Positions 39,388 to 50,751 of a stretch of DNA of 64,000 bases are shown here, piece by piece. The position numbers were made by a program, and so were the translations under genes. The notes under the pieces are model-generated. The model saw nothing but the letters and a program-made list of their open reading frames with translations, made no database searches and was not told the origin of the DNA. The DNA is from Neocallimastix lanati (nom. inval.) (taxonomy: Eukaryota; Neocallimastigomycota; Neocallimastigomycetes; Neocallimastigales; Neocallimastigaceae), in the NCBI GenBank assembly GCA_016946835.1, contig JACVTC010000002.1, positions 1,721,001 to 1,785,000 on the forward strand, read 5' to 3'. How positions within the stretch are numbered: position 1 is the first letter of the stretch; each line of letters opens with the position of its first letter.

Positions 39388-40019
39388 AAGAAAATAAATT
39401 TTATAAAATTTTATTCTAAAAACACTGGTTTAATAATAATATATGAAATATACCTTTCTATATATAAATAAATAGAATTATTTATATATATATTTTTTAA
39501 AAAAAAAATAATAATACTTCTTCTACGTAAGTTTTGTCAACATCAAAACTTATTAGATTTATAAAAATATATATATATAAAATAAAAGATGAAACAAAAT
39601 AAAATAAAATTAAAATAAAATTAAAATAAAATAAAATTAAAATAAAATAAAATTAAAATAAAATAAAATTAAAATAAAATTAAATCGGATTTCAAAGATT
39701 AAGCAAATAAATATAAAAATATATATAAATACGTAACATTTTAAAAAAAATATTCATAAAAATAATAAATAAATAAATAATAAAATAAATAAGTATTAAA
39801 ATAAAAAATTAATATTAAATAAATTTTTTTTTTTTTGTTTTTTTTTTGTTTTTTATAAATTTTTCATATTATATTATTTAGTGAAGATATAGTATATAGT
39901 TTTTCATTATAATTATATAATAAATATATATAAAAAATAGTGAAATAATTAAAAATATTATATATATGAGGTAGTTAGTCTCTATTGATATGTTAAAATT
40001 GTCAAATATATTAATAGTG
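39318..40019. other. spacer downstream of transketolase
   Basis: Holds an (AAT)n run (39329-39386), an AAAATAAAATTA-type array (39593-39690) and A/T tracts. The transketolase 3' end must lie here. No gene is seen. Confidence 0.55.
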
Positions 40020-40097
40020 TATTATTATTATTTAAATTTGTCAAAGAAGAAAATTCCAAGGAAAATTCACATATTTAGCTTTTTTAGATCTTAAAAA

Positions 40098-40172
40098 GCC
40101 ATGTTGGTCCAGTCGGTTAGGACGATACAGGTCACTGTAGAGGGCGGGGTTCGAATCCTCGGCATGGCACCA
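40098..40172 (+). other. tRNA-like SINE head with encoded CCA
   Basis: It folds as a tRNA. A 7-bp acceptor stem pairs GCCATGT (40098-40104) with GCATGGC (40162-40168). The D stem is GTCC/GGAC, and the T stem is CGGGG/CCTCG around loop TTCGAAT. Discriminator A169 is followed by CCA at 40170-40172. The anticodon arm is abnormal: TACAG/CTGTA closes a 4-nt loop GTCA instead of a 7-nt loop, so no normal anticodon exists. This marks a tRNA-derived pol III promoter, not a working tRNA gene. Eukaryotic tRNA genes do not encode CCA, so descent from a mature tRNA, or from a tRNA mimic, is implied. Confidence 0.85.
40105..40158 (+). promoter_or_regulatory. internal RNA polymerase III promoter (A and B boxes)
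   Basis: The A box TGGTCCAGTCG (40105-40115) fits TRGYNNARNNG, and the B box GGTTCGAATCC (40148-40158) fits GGTTCGANNCC exactly. Spacing is that of a tRNA gene. Confidence 0.85.
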
Positions 40173-42436
40173 AATAATCGGATGAGGTTTCTATCCTGGG
40201 ATATCATGAGACCACACGTGATGTCCATAAGGCTTTCCCTCAGATGATTATTTCACCCAACCCTGATACTACGCTTTGAATTGAAGTATAGACCTTGATG
40301 ATTGTAAAATTTCCAATCGCCAATTATTACACCCACTAGGGAGGAGTTAATGGTTCCGTTCTGATGCTCGTGGTCATTAGAGATATATGTAGGAACGTTA
40401 GGAATGCATCTCCGGGCAGTGTGTAACGACGATTGAGAGCGGCGAAGCTGATACAGTATGCCAATAACTCATCACCTTACAGTTAATTAATAACTGTATG
40501 GCCATATGGGAGATGGGTACCCATATGTGTAAGTCTATGTTAGATCTTAAAAAAGCTTATGATTCAGTTCCTATTTTTAACATTCTTACTAAATTATATC
40601 ATTATGGAGTACGCGGTAAATGTTTTGATTTTCTTTGTAATTTATATACTTCATCTAAAGCACGTGCTCGATTTGCTTCAATGTTATCAAATGAATTTCC
40701 TATTAAAAGAGGTTGTCTTTCGTCAAGGTTGTCCTTTATCTCCAATCTTATTCAATTTATTCATCAATGATATACTAAATGACTATGAAAAGTATGGTGT
40801 TAATGTTGGAAGAAAAAAGTGTTGTGGTGGACTCTTTGCTGATGATGTTGTTCTCATTGCTCCAAGTGCAAAAAATTTAGAAAAATTATTAAAAAAGGTA
40901 CATAAATGGGCTAATTTAAATGAAATGACTTTTGGTATTGAAAAGTGTGCAACTATGGTTATAAAACCAATGAACTTCCAACCTCCTCCAAACTATAGTG
41001 ATCCAACCTTCTATTTAGGAAAGAATGATATTCCTAAAGTTTCTAGTTATGTCTATCTTGGTATTCCTTTTTCAGATGATCTCCTACTAGAACACATTAT
41101 ATCTCACATGCATTTTAAAGTTAGAAAATCCCTTCTTTCATTTACACGTTTCTTTTCAAATAAACTTATTCCTATTGTATACAAGAAAAAAGTTCTTCAA
41201 TCCTTTGTTATTAGTAAAGTAATTTATTATTCTCCTTTACTTGGTTCAAATAAATCTAGAACGGCTAGAATTCAAACATTAATTAATACTGGTCTATTTT
41301 GGTGTATCGGTTCCTTCTCTAAAAATGGTAAAACAAATACAGAAAACAATGACTATATTAGACATAATTCAACAATGAGTACTTATGCTTTATCTCGAGA
41401 TCTAAGCATCCCTCCTATTGCTGGTATCTGCGCAGCCTTACAGATTAAATCATTTGCAAAATGGAGTAAATCAAACTGTATCATAAAGGATCTTATTAAA
41501 TCTATTCCCAAAATGCCTTATTATTCCTGGACTAAAGAATCTAGAACACTGTATAAAAAAATCAAAAAATATAAATGTGAAAAATATGACGATATTTTAG
41601 AACGTTACTGGAAATCAGTTTCCAGATTTCAAGGTATTAAAGGTCAAAACTACGATAGTAACAAGTTCTCAAACAATAAAGCTATAATAATGCTTAGCTT
41701 AAAATATCCCCAATTCAACTTAGGATTTTCGTGGATTATACGTTTACGCTGTGGTTATAAATACAATACTACCATTGCTATTAGAATGGGTAGAGTTTCA
41801 GAAGATTGTCCAAAGTCTTGCCCCTGTTGTGGTGAAGGTAATCAATCTTTTGAACATTGGATTTTTAAATGCGATGCTCTTGCATCTTTTAGATGGAATT
41901 CTTTAAATTTCATCGATGATCTCTATGTTTTATTCCTTAGGAAGATTAGAGCGTTTAATCCTCTTTCTTCCTATGACTCTATTTCTGATTTTGAAGATTA
42001 TATCAATCATTATATATACTTGTTCCTTCTTGGTGGGACTTTAGTTTTAAATGAACTACATTTCGATAGTGGGGAACAGAGACATTTAAATGAACTACTT
42101 TTCAAAGGTTCATCTGAGTCACCTGTTCCAAAAATTGTGGGCTTGGCGGAATTCTTAACAAGTGCAATGCCTATCATAAGTAGTTCGTTTGAGCTATTAT
42201 TTGATAGGTATTGCAAAATATCAAACTTAACCAAGAGCGTCGACGTCGTACTGATAAGGCATAATGATAATACAGGATTATCATCTATTACTACGAAGTG
42301 TGATTCTCGCCCTAGTAGTTCAATAAATGATGAATCCGGGGAGAGTTTAGTGGACACCACACTATCTATTTTAAGGATGTTACTTCAAAATTTTATTTCT
42401 TTTTTATTTGATAGGAAGGGAAAAATTCCCGCATAG

Positions 42437-42615
42437 TACAACTTGCCAAAATACATAGTATTTTTGAGCTTTTTATTTTTTAATTTTTTAACTTTTTATT
42501 TTTATTTTTAATTTTAAATGTACTTTTTCACCTACATGTATTTTTTTAATAAAAAATTAATAAAGTTATGGAAGTGTATTCTCTTCCCTGTCTAAAAAAA
42601 AAAAAAAAAAAAAAA
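42437..42615 (+). other. LINE 3' UTR and poly-A tail
   Basis: Non-coding tail of the LINE. It contains AATAAAG near 42559 and ends in about 22 A residues (42594-42615), directly followed by the downstream copy of the putative target duplication. Confidence 0.75.
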
Positions 42616-42792
42616 TATTATTATTATTTATTATTATTTATTATTTATTATTATTTATTATTATTTATTATTATTTATTATTATTTATTATTATTTATTA
42701 TTATTTATTATTATTTATTATTATTTATTATTTATTTATTTATTCATTTATTTATATATTTATATATTTATTTATTTATTTATTTATTTAAC
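42616..42792. repeat. (TTATTATTTA)n and TTTA array
   Basis: Tandem TTATT/TTTA units directly downstream of the LINE tail. They may have existed before insertion, because the LINE target duplication has the same composition. Confidence 0.85.
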
Positions 42793-44467
42793 TATTTCAA
42801 AAATATAATTATTGAATGGCTTTATTTGGTAGAAGATAATGTTAATATATTGATATATAATTTTTATTGGATAGTATTCATCAATTTTTCTAAATAATTT
42901 TATTAGATTAAATAAATCTAAATTATAGTATTCATTAATTATTTTTTTTTCCCAAAGGTTATGCAAAAAAAAAAATAAAAAAATAAAGTTGAAATATAAA
43001 TAAAAACTAATTTATATCATTTGCTTATTAATATATTAATCAGTTTAATTAAATATAAACCATATTATAGAATTATATAATTAAAATATTTTACTTTTCT
43101 TTTATTTATTAAAACTAAAAAAAAAAAAAAAAAAAAAAAAAGAAAAATTAAATTTTCAAAGAAGCATTAAATATTCAACTCAGTACTTTAATAAAATAAA
43201 AAAAAAATTATATAAAATTTTTTTAAAAATTGATTTATAAATTTAAATATATAAAAATTGAAAGTATATTAATATATAGAGTTATTTTGAAGAATTTATA
43301 ATGTTTTTATTAATTAAAAATTTAAATTGATAGTAGATTAAAGTTTTTATTTTTAATTTTTTTATAATATTTATTCATTAAATTTATTAATATCATTTTT
43401 TAACATTATTTCTTTTATTACCATTATATATATATAAAATATTTATAAATAAGCATAATTAAGAGCTATTACAAATATTACTTGGAATAAAATTTATTAA
43501 TAATAAATTTCATTAAAAAAGCATAGTTTTTAAAAATATATAATTTTTATACATAGTAGTAAAAAATATTTATTGATTGAATAAAATTATATACTAATTT
43601 CACTTGGATTAAATAATCCTTTTATTATAATTAATTTTTAAAAAGGGTGTGGGGCATTTCGCCAAATTGCATTTCATTGAAAATTATTAAATAAATAAAT
43701 AAATCAATAAATTAATGTTATTAATATCGAATAAAAACAATTTTAAAAAAAAAATTATTTTGAATTAATATTTATTTATTTATTCATTTATTTATATCAA
43801 TTCACCACTTGGCGAAATGCAACCTGGCGAAATGCAATTTGGGGAAATGCAACTCTCCCTTTTAAAATAATACATGTAAATACTCATACAAATTAAATTT
43901 ATATTTGAAATAATTTATTTTTTTAGGTTATTATTCAAAATTTTATAGATAAATGAAATTGGTATGAATTCAAGAAATATAATTATTTAATATATATATA
44001 TTATTTATTTATTTATTATTTTTTTTTTATTAAAGTAATTTAAAAATGTAATTATATATATATTTATTTTAATTAACTAATTATTTTATTTATTTATTTT
44101 ATTTATTTTATTTATTTATTTTATTTATTTATTTTATTTATTTTATTTATTTATTTATTTATTTATTTTTTATTGTTTTATGATAATAGATTTTTAAAAA
44201 AGAAATTTAAATAAAAAAATATATATATAATCACTTCAAGAGCATCATTAATTATTTTTATTCTTTAATTTAAATACGTTGATATAAATTAATAATGATA
44301 AAATAAATTATTTGTTTTATTTTTTTTCCTGATATTTCCTTTTTTTCTTTCTATCTTTGTTTAATTTGATTTAATTCTATTTAATAAAAAAATATATAAT
44401 CCATTTAAGTTGACAAATTAAAATTTTGTTTGATAATATAAATATATAAAATGATTATATATATATA
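42793..44467. other. spacer with MITE-like element
   Basis: A/T-rich DNA with poly-A at 43119-43141 and a TTTA/TTTTA array at 44086-44170. The only distinctive structure is the inverted repeat at 43636-43868. No gene is seen before the SLC44 stop codon. Confidence 0.5.
43636..43868. mobile_element. MITE-like inverted repeat with 15-bp GGCGAAATGCAA units
   Basis: The ends are inverted (TTTTAAAAAGGG at left, CCCTTTTAAAA at right). The right arm carries three head-to-tail 15-bp units, TTGGCGAAATGCAAC, CTGGCGAAATGCAAT and TTGGGGAAATGCAAC, at 43809, 43824 and 43839. The left arm (about 43650-43685) carries two copies in reverse orientation. About 115 bp of plain A/T DNA lies between the arms. There is no ORF. 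This fits a small non-autonomous DNA element or a long hairpin repeat; no target duplication can be called in this sequence. Confidence 0.6.
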
Positions 44468-44922
44468 TTATTTCATAATTCGTTTATCAATTTCAATAAA
44501 GATATGTTGATTCTTTTTATCTTTATCATATGGAACAGAAGTTAATTTTGTATTTATATATCTTGTTGCAAGTTGTAATGGATATGACATATAGTATGGT
44601 TTTTTTGATGAACCATCATTATATACTGTATCATCACCTATTAATTTATATATTTATATATATTAATATATAAATATTTGAAAATTAAATAAAATTAATA
44701 TTTTATAATTAATTTTATATTAATAATTAATTGTATGAATAATTATTTATTATAAACAGTTATTAAATAATGTGTAAATTTCATTTTAAAATAATTGAGT
44801 AATAATAGTAATATTAATATTAATAAAAAAACATACAAAAACAAAAGAATATTGCATTGTTAATTGAGTAAAATGGATCCATTAGTTGTTGAGCAAGTCC
44901 ATAAAGCATATAATATCCAATC

Positions 44923-45004
<82 letters not shown>

Positions 45005-46915
45005 GTTGTTGTTGTTGTTGTTATATTAATATATTTGATCATATTATGAAAAAAAAATAATAAGATACATTAAAATTATATTCTTTATTATATATATATA
45101 TAATGAAATAACATATAATATATATTTATTCATATTAATGTTAATATAGTTATTATATACTTACAACAAATGGCATAATTGAATTAATTTCCTCAAATTT
45201 TGCCTTTTCTATGTAGAAGAAACTAATTAATAGACTTAGAATAACCATATATATTTTAATTAACATAATTAATATTGTTGTTGTTGTATCAACAACTAAT
45301 AGTCTTTTTAATGTAATCATCATATAATAAATAATAAATTAAAAGTAAAGAAAAATATTAGTATATAAATTTTGTTAAAAAAAAAATTTAGATAACATCA
45401 ATAACTTTTTTTTATTTATATACTATATAAATATTATATAAATATATTACCTTTGCGAATTTTCCATCAATAGTAAAAATGCTTTTTGTGCCCCTTTCCA
45501 AAAATTACCACCATATATAGAAATCTTAGTAATGATTAAAAAGTAAAAATATTTCATGTTTATATTTATTAATTACAATATAATAATATACATATCCATT
45601 TGTTTATTTCTTTATATATATATATATTAAATAAACTTAATATACCTCAACATAAGAATTATTTGTTATTGAATAGATAAATTTTCTAACAAAAAAAATT
45701 ATTACTTTTAAAAAGTATAACCAAAAAGTTATGGCATTATCTTGATTTTTATCAATTGTAAAAAGACCTAAAGTAATCAATTTTGAAATAACTTCACTTA
45801 TACTTAAAAATAAAGAGCCTTTGGTAATTGATCCGAGAGCTTTTGAAACTACTTTTTTTAATACTTTACTTAATATAATAGTCCTTTGAATAATCTAATC
45901 AACAATAATTTAAAAAAAATTTTTTTTGTTAATATCAATTTCAATTTATTTTATATTTTATGATTATAATGATAATAAATTAATATTAATGACATTATAA
46001 TAAGTAAAAGTGATAAATTAATAAATTAATTTTATTCAAAAACTACAGAAAAAAAAAAACTTTATATTTAACAAATTATTTAATTCATTATTTTATTACC
46101 GTTTTATTTGATTTCCAATACCAAATGGCAGCACATACAGAAACAGTCATTTTACAAGCACCAATTAGAAGATCCATTATCCAAAATAATACAAAGATAA
46201 GAAAAATTTCCATTATAAATACAACACTTTTTTTTTTTTTTTTTTTTATAATATAATATTTAATAATAAAAATTAAATAAAATAGTAAATTTAAATTGAA
46301 TATACATATATATATGATTAAAATTAAATGAATAAATAAATAAAAAAAAACTTACTAGTAATTTGTTGAATTCACAGATTTATTATATCTATTTGGAATT
46401 CCATTGACACTTGAGTAGATCAATCTATTAAATTTAATATTAATAATTATAGTAATATTAATTACTGATTCATTAAATTAAAAATTATTTTATATATAAA
46501 TAATTATTATAATTTTAAAAAGAAAATTAAATTAATACATCATAATGTCGAAAAAAATAATCCCGCATGCACTAATTATAATGAATTGTATGATTGGAAA
46601 AGCGAAGAAGTATAAAATGTACCTAAAACATCTATAATATATTTTAACAAAAAATATTAATTAAAATTATTAATAATTATTAAATTTAATTTTTAATAAT
46701 AATAAATAAATAAATAGATAGATAGATAGATAAATATATAATTAATTAATTAATTAATTAATTAATTAATTAATAAGAATAATATTATTATTACTTGGAT
46801 GTTTCATATAATATTTTTATAGCTATATTGATTTTAACTCTCAGCCAAATCATTAGTAATACTACTACAATTAAAACTAGAGTAACTGTAATACCTTTTT
46901 TTTTATATTAATGAA

Positions 46916-46954
<39 letters not shown>

Positions 46955-49125
46955 ATATATATTAGAATATTACCAAATATTTATATATTAATTTTAAAAG
47001 TTATTATTATTTTTAATAAAATATAGTAATTATTAAGTGCTTTATTATATTAAATTTTTACATAGTAGAAGAAGTACGGATGGATATTTTAAAATTATAC
47101 CGATCCATGTAACCTTTGTTTGAAGCAAAATTCCATTCACTGAAGTATCTGATGTAACATATAAATACCATAAACCAACAGAACCAACAGAAAAACCAAT
47201 TAATGTAATAAAAAATATTGTATAAATAGTGACCTTTGGAAGGTAAACCATTACAATAAATATAATATAGGTAAAAATAATACATAGGATTGAACATCTA
47301 ATATATTATTCATGTGTATTTATTTTATATTATTAATATTATTATTATTAATATTCAGTTTTTTTTTTTTTTTTTTTTTTTAATTAGTTTTTATTAAATA
47401 TATATATATTATTAAAAACATTACTTGATATAGGTATTTCTATAATTCCATGTATAGAAGCAAAGTAGTTCTATGAAACTTGTAATATCAAAAAGTTTTT
47501 TTAATTCATTTTGATTTAATATAACCTTTCCATCCTTGAAATACGGATTTAAATATTCCATACTTTCATTATTAATCATAGGAACACATCGATTAAATTC
47601 TATTTGTTTTAAATATTATTCAAATAAAAAAATTTTTTTTTTTTTTTTTTTCAAATTGAAACAATTTATATTATATATAAACATAATAAGAAGATATTTA
47701 AATATTTTTATAAAAAAAAGAGTAAGAATTAATAACATAATATATTAGTAAAACAATAAATATCAATATACATATATATAATATATTACTAGATTTTGAA
47801 GGTAATCTTAGATAACAATTCCCTGATTTAATACAATCTTCATAAATTTTTAATTCTTGATAATCTATTGGAATTCCTTCAACAAATTTTATATTATCAT
47901 ATATAATAATTCTACTATTACATTCTTCAAAACATTCGTAACTCATATAATTTGGTGATATTACTAAATTCAAAGTAGTTTTGCCTTTTTTTATTCCATA
48001 TCCACAAATATTACCTCCTGAATCTGTTGAATACTGAATTCTTTATTATATATATACAGATTATTTAATATTTATATAAAAATAATAAAAGTTGATTTAA
48101 TATAATTTATATTTTATATTATTTTATATTATTTTATATTATTTCATTTATTTTTTTATTTATTTATTTATTTTTTTTTTTTTTTTGAATTTTTTTTATA
48201 CTTTTTTAATATTCCATTTAATATATTTTACTATTTAGAAGTAAGCATTATAGAAAATATATATATATATATATGTACTCTTTTAATTTTACCTATTAGT
48301 ATTACCAAAAAATATAGCATATATTGCAATACCTAATGTTATAATTGTTGCTAACAATAAATAGGAGAAATATATTTCATCTAAAAAATATCTTTTTGAA
48401 TGAAGAATATCTGGAGGAATTTGATTAGTATTATTAAGATAAGCTAGATTTTCTTCATCTATACATGGTTCACGATAGACATGAGATTTAATATGTTTAA
48501 TAATTTTTTTTGCTTTTCGTATTGTTTTTTTTATTATATGTACCAATGATTTTTCTGATTTATTAGATTTATTCAATTTTTTAGATGTTTTTGAGTTACA
48601 AGACTTTATTGATTTTCCATCATTTTCTTTTTTCTCTTCATCTTCTTCCTCTCCACTTTCATCATCATTATCATCATTATCATCATCATCACTATCATCA
48701 TCATCATCACTATCTTCATCATCATCGCTATCTTCATCATCATCATTATCTTCATCATCATCATCATTATCTTCATCATCATCATCACTATCTTCATCAT
48801 CATCACTATCTTCATCATCATCGCTATCTTCATCATCATCATTATCTTCATCATTATCATTATCTTCATCATCATCCTCTTCATCATTTTCATTATCCTT
48901 ATGTCCATCATTCATATCTCTAAAACTGACTTTTTTGTTTTGTAAAGAAAGTGGTTTTTTTATAATTTTTTTATCCTTGTTGCTTTTATCTTTTTCATTA
49001 TCTTCTAAATTATTAATTATAGAATTTATAGGAGTATCTATTTTCACTGATATATTTTCTTTATCATCATCATTTTCTTTATATTCGTTATTTTTTTTGA
49101 TACTATTATTTATGCTAATCTTCAT
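44468..49125 (-). CDS. choline-transporter-like protein (SLC44/CTL/Pns1 family)
   Basis: Multi-pass membrane transporter of the CTL family, which moves choline or related solutes. Thirteen exons join in phase: 49125-48293, 48040-47790, 47599-47425, 47297-47062, 46894-46795, 46631-46539, 46424-46356, 46226-46100, 45894-45646, 45524-45451, 45303-45165, 44921-44837 and 44637-44468, giving 866 aa. A long cytosolic N-terminus holds an Asp/Glu/Ser acidic tract (~residues 80-165), then the first membrane helix (YLLLATIITLGIAIYAIFFG). The extracellular loop has the family's Cys-rich pattern (TDSGGNICGYG, ECFEECNS, NRCVPMIN). Family signatures follow: FWIMDLLIGACKMTVSVCAA, LGSITKGSLFL, IYGGNFWKGAQKAF and the C-terminal NDGSSKKPYYMS. 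All membrane exons are short and separated by A/T introns. Confidence 0.87.
44922..45021. repeat. (ATT)n/(GTT)n array abutting an acceptor of the CTL gene
   Basis: In the gene's sense the intron ends in an AAC then AAT array running straight into the AG acceptor of exon 12 (exon start 44921). Confidence 0.9.
48658..48885 (-). repeat. coding Asp/Glu/Ser acidic repeat of CTL gene
   Basis: GAT/GAA/AGT codon repeats encode units such as DDDEDSDDDEDS in the N-terminal cytosolic domain. The plus-strand His/Leu ORF and the Met/Ile ORF here are shadows. Confidence 0.85.
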
Positions 49126-50714
49126 TCTTTATTTTTCTATTATATTTGAAATAATTATGGATATAATAGTGATATCATTTATATATATTCAACAATGAAT
49201 TTCATATATATATTTAATATGAAAAATGGAATAAAATTTAATTAAATTTAACTGTTGTATAAAACGATTCGAGTACGATAGAATAAGATCAAAAAAATAG
49301 ATATATAATAAAAGAATAATAAGGTCATAAAAATAGATATAAAATAAAAGAATACAAAAGGATTATTATATCTTCTTTTATATTAATTATCTTTTGATTT
49401 TAATAAATATATTTGATTATATTTAGGTAGTATTATAAAAATTTCATATATATAAATAATTTTATATTCATATTACAATCATAATTAAATTATAGAATTT
49501 AATTTCATCTATTCTATTCTACAAAATGTTATTTTAATAAAAAAAAAATTTTTTTTTTTAATTATTTTAACTTTTTTAATTATATAAAACAAAATTGTTT
49601 ACACTAACATATATAATTTTTATGATTTTTAAAATTTTTTTGTGTAATTAATATTTAGATATAATAAACAATATTTTTATATTTTGTGACTTGATAAAGT
49701 TATAGAATATTAAATAAATCATATTAATTTTTTTTTTTTTTTTTACAGATTCTGAACATAATTCATTATAATTAATATTTTTTTTATTTTATTTTTTTTT
49801 ATGTTTCTTTTTATTTATATAATTAATTATATATATTTAATAATATTGTGTATAATCTCATTTACACATAAATAACATTTTAAAAAACTTCTCACTTATT
49901 ATAGAGATTTCAATTATTATATAATAGTTTATTGATCTTTAATATAATAAAGAAATTTTAGTTTGCTAAAGATCTATAAAAAAAACATATATATATATAT
50001 TATTTAATTCATTGAACTCTAAAAATAAAATTGAAATTTTTATTTTTTTATATACATTTTCATTATTTATTTATTTTATTATATTATATTATATTATATT
50101 TTATTTTATTATATTTTATTTAATTATATTATATTACATTATATTATATTATATTTTATTTTATTTTTATTATTTTTATTATTTTTTATTATTTTTTATT
50201 ATCATTTTTTGGTTAAAAAAACCAACTTTTTTTTTCTTTATTTTAAGGATAAAATAATAGAGATATTTTTTTTTTTAAAAAAAAAAAAAAAAATTAATAA
50301 AAAAAGAGATAATACATAAAATATTATTAATACATAATTGCAACTCTTATTATATATAAAGTCATGAATAAATAGTAATAGTAATAAAATTTAATATTAA
50401 TAATAGATAATATTAGTAATAAATTGAATATAATATGAAATAATAAAAGCTGTAATTATTATGAATAATTATAATAAAAATAAATAGTTATATTAACTAT
50501 AATAATAATAGTATTAAGTATTGAAATTAATATATTAATTCTATTTAGATAAATATATTTAAAATAAGATATTTGTTTTAGTTTTCTATTTATTTATCTT
50601 TATATTTACTTAATATGTAAGAGTTCAAGATTAATATTGAGTAAGGTATGAAAAAAAATTTTTTTAAATTTTATTTTAATAATATATATATTAAATGAAT
50701 CGTTTTGAATATTT

Positions 50715-50748
<34 letters not shown>

Positions 50749-50751
50749 CTA
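49126..50751. other. spacer between CTL and REEP-like genes
   Basis: A/T-rich DNA with TATTATATTTTATT runs (50071-50215). An imperfect direct repeat of AAAATAGATATA(A/T)AATAAAAGAATA lies at about 49295-49353. I see no gene. Confidence 0.5.

Larger units (their letters stand above)
40084..40553 (+). mobile_element. tRNA-headed SINE with 14-bp target duplication
   Basis: A 442-bp unit (40098-40539) splits a LINE reading frame at Leu-Asp-Leu-Lys. The string TTAGATCTTAAAAA occurs on both sides (40084-40097 and 40540-40553), which gives the insertion boundaries and proves retroposition-like duplication. The unit opens with a tRNA-like head (40098-40172) and continues into a ~367-bp body unlike the LINE. 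The body shows strong predicted RNA hairpins: 40199-40208 with 40217-40226, 40172-40179 with 40246-40253, 40478-40485 with 40491-40498, and 40503-40510 with 40520-40527. It has no poly-A tail and no ORF. A non-autonomous pol III-transcribed SINE is the best reading. Confidence 0.85.
40035..42436 (+). pseudogene. LINE reverse transcriptase pseudogene
   Basis: Coding similarity begins upstream of the SINE (QRRKFQGKFTYLAFLDLKK, ending at the target duplication) and resumes after it at LDLKKAYDSVP, reverse transcriptase motif A. A second break lies at about 40711-40727, where the frame changes between FPIKRG and QGCPLSPILFNLFIND. From there one frame stays open to the TAG at 42434-42436. It holds the catalytic FADDVVLIAPS, the YLGIPFS thumb region and a C-terminal Cys/His motif (CPCCGEGNQSFEHWIFKC) typical of LINE proteins. 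The endonuclease domain is absent because of 5' truncation. With truncation, insertion and frameshift the copy cannot move by itself. Confidence 0.9.
40020..42630 (+). mobile_element. 5'-truncated LINE (non-LTR retrotransposon) with nested SINE
   Basis: LINE sequence runs from about 40035 to a poly-A tail at 42594-42615. It starts abruptly inside the reverse transcriptase gene, so it is 5'-truncated, as LINEs often are. The 15-nt string TATTATTATTATTTA is found both immediately before it (40020-40034) and immediately after the poly-A (42616-42630), and fits a target-site duplication, although it is low-complexity. The LINE is interrupted at 40098-40553 by a SINE. The interior is clearly less A/T-rich than its flanks. 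Confidence 0.88.

Noticed and set aside
40098-40172. Functional tRNA gene
   Set aside because: The anticodon loop has only 4 nt, CCA is encoded, and the sequence lies exactly at the edge of a target-site duplication inside a LINE, so it is the head of a SINE.
40498-40770. Separate small gene beginning with MAIWEMG
   Set aside because: Its first residues come from the SINE 3' end and target duplication. The rest is the reverse transcriptase before the frameshift.
42010-42360. 116-aa minus-strand ORF inside the LINE
   Set aside because: Antisense to the reverse transcriptase C-terminal region, with no recognisable domain or start context.
48585-48923. His-rich plus-strand ORF and Met/Ile minus-strand ORF
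   Set aside because: Out-of-frame shadows of the Asp/Glu tract in the CTL gene.
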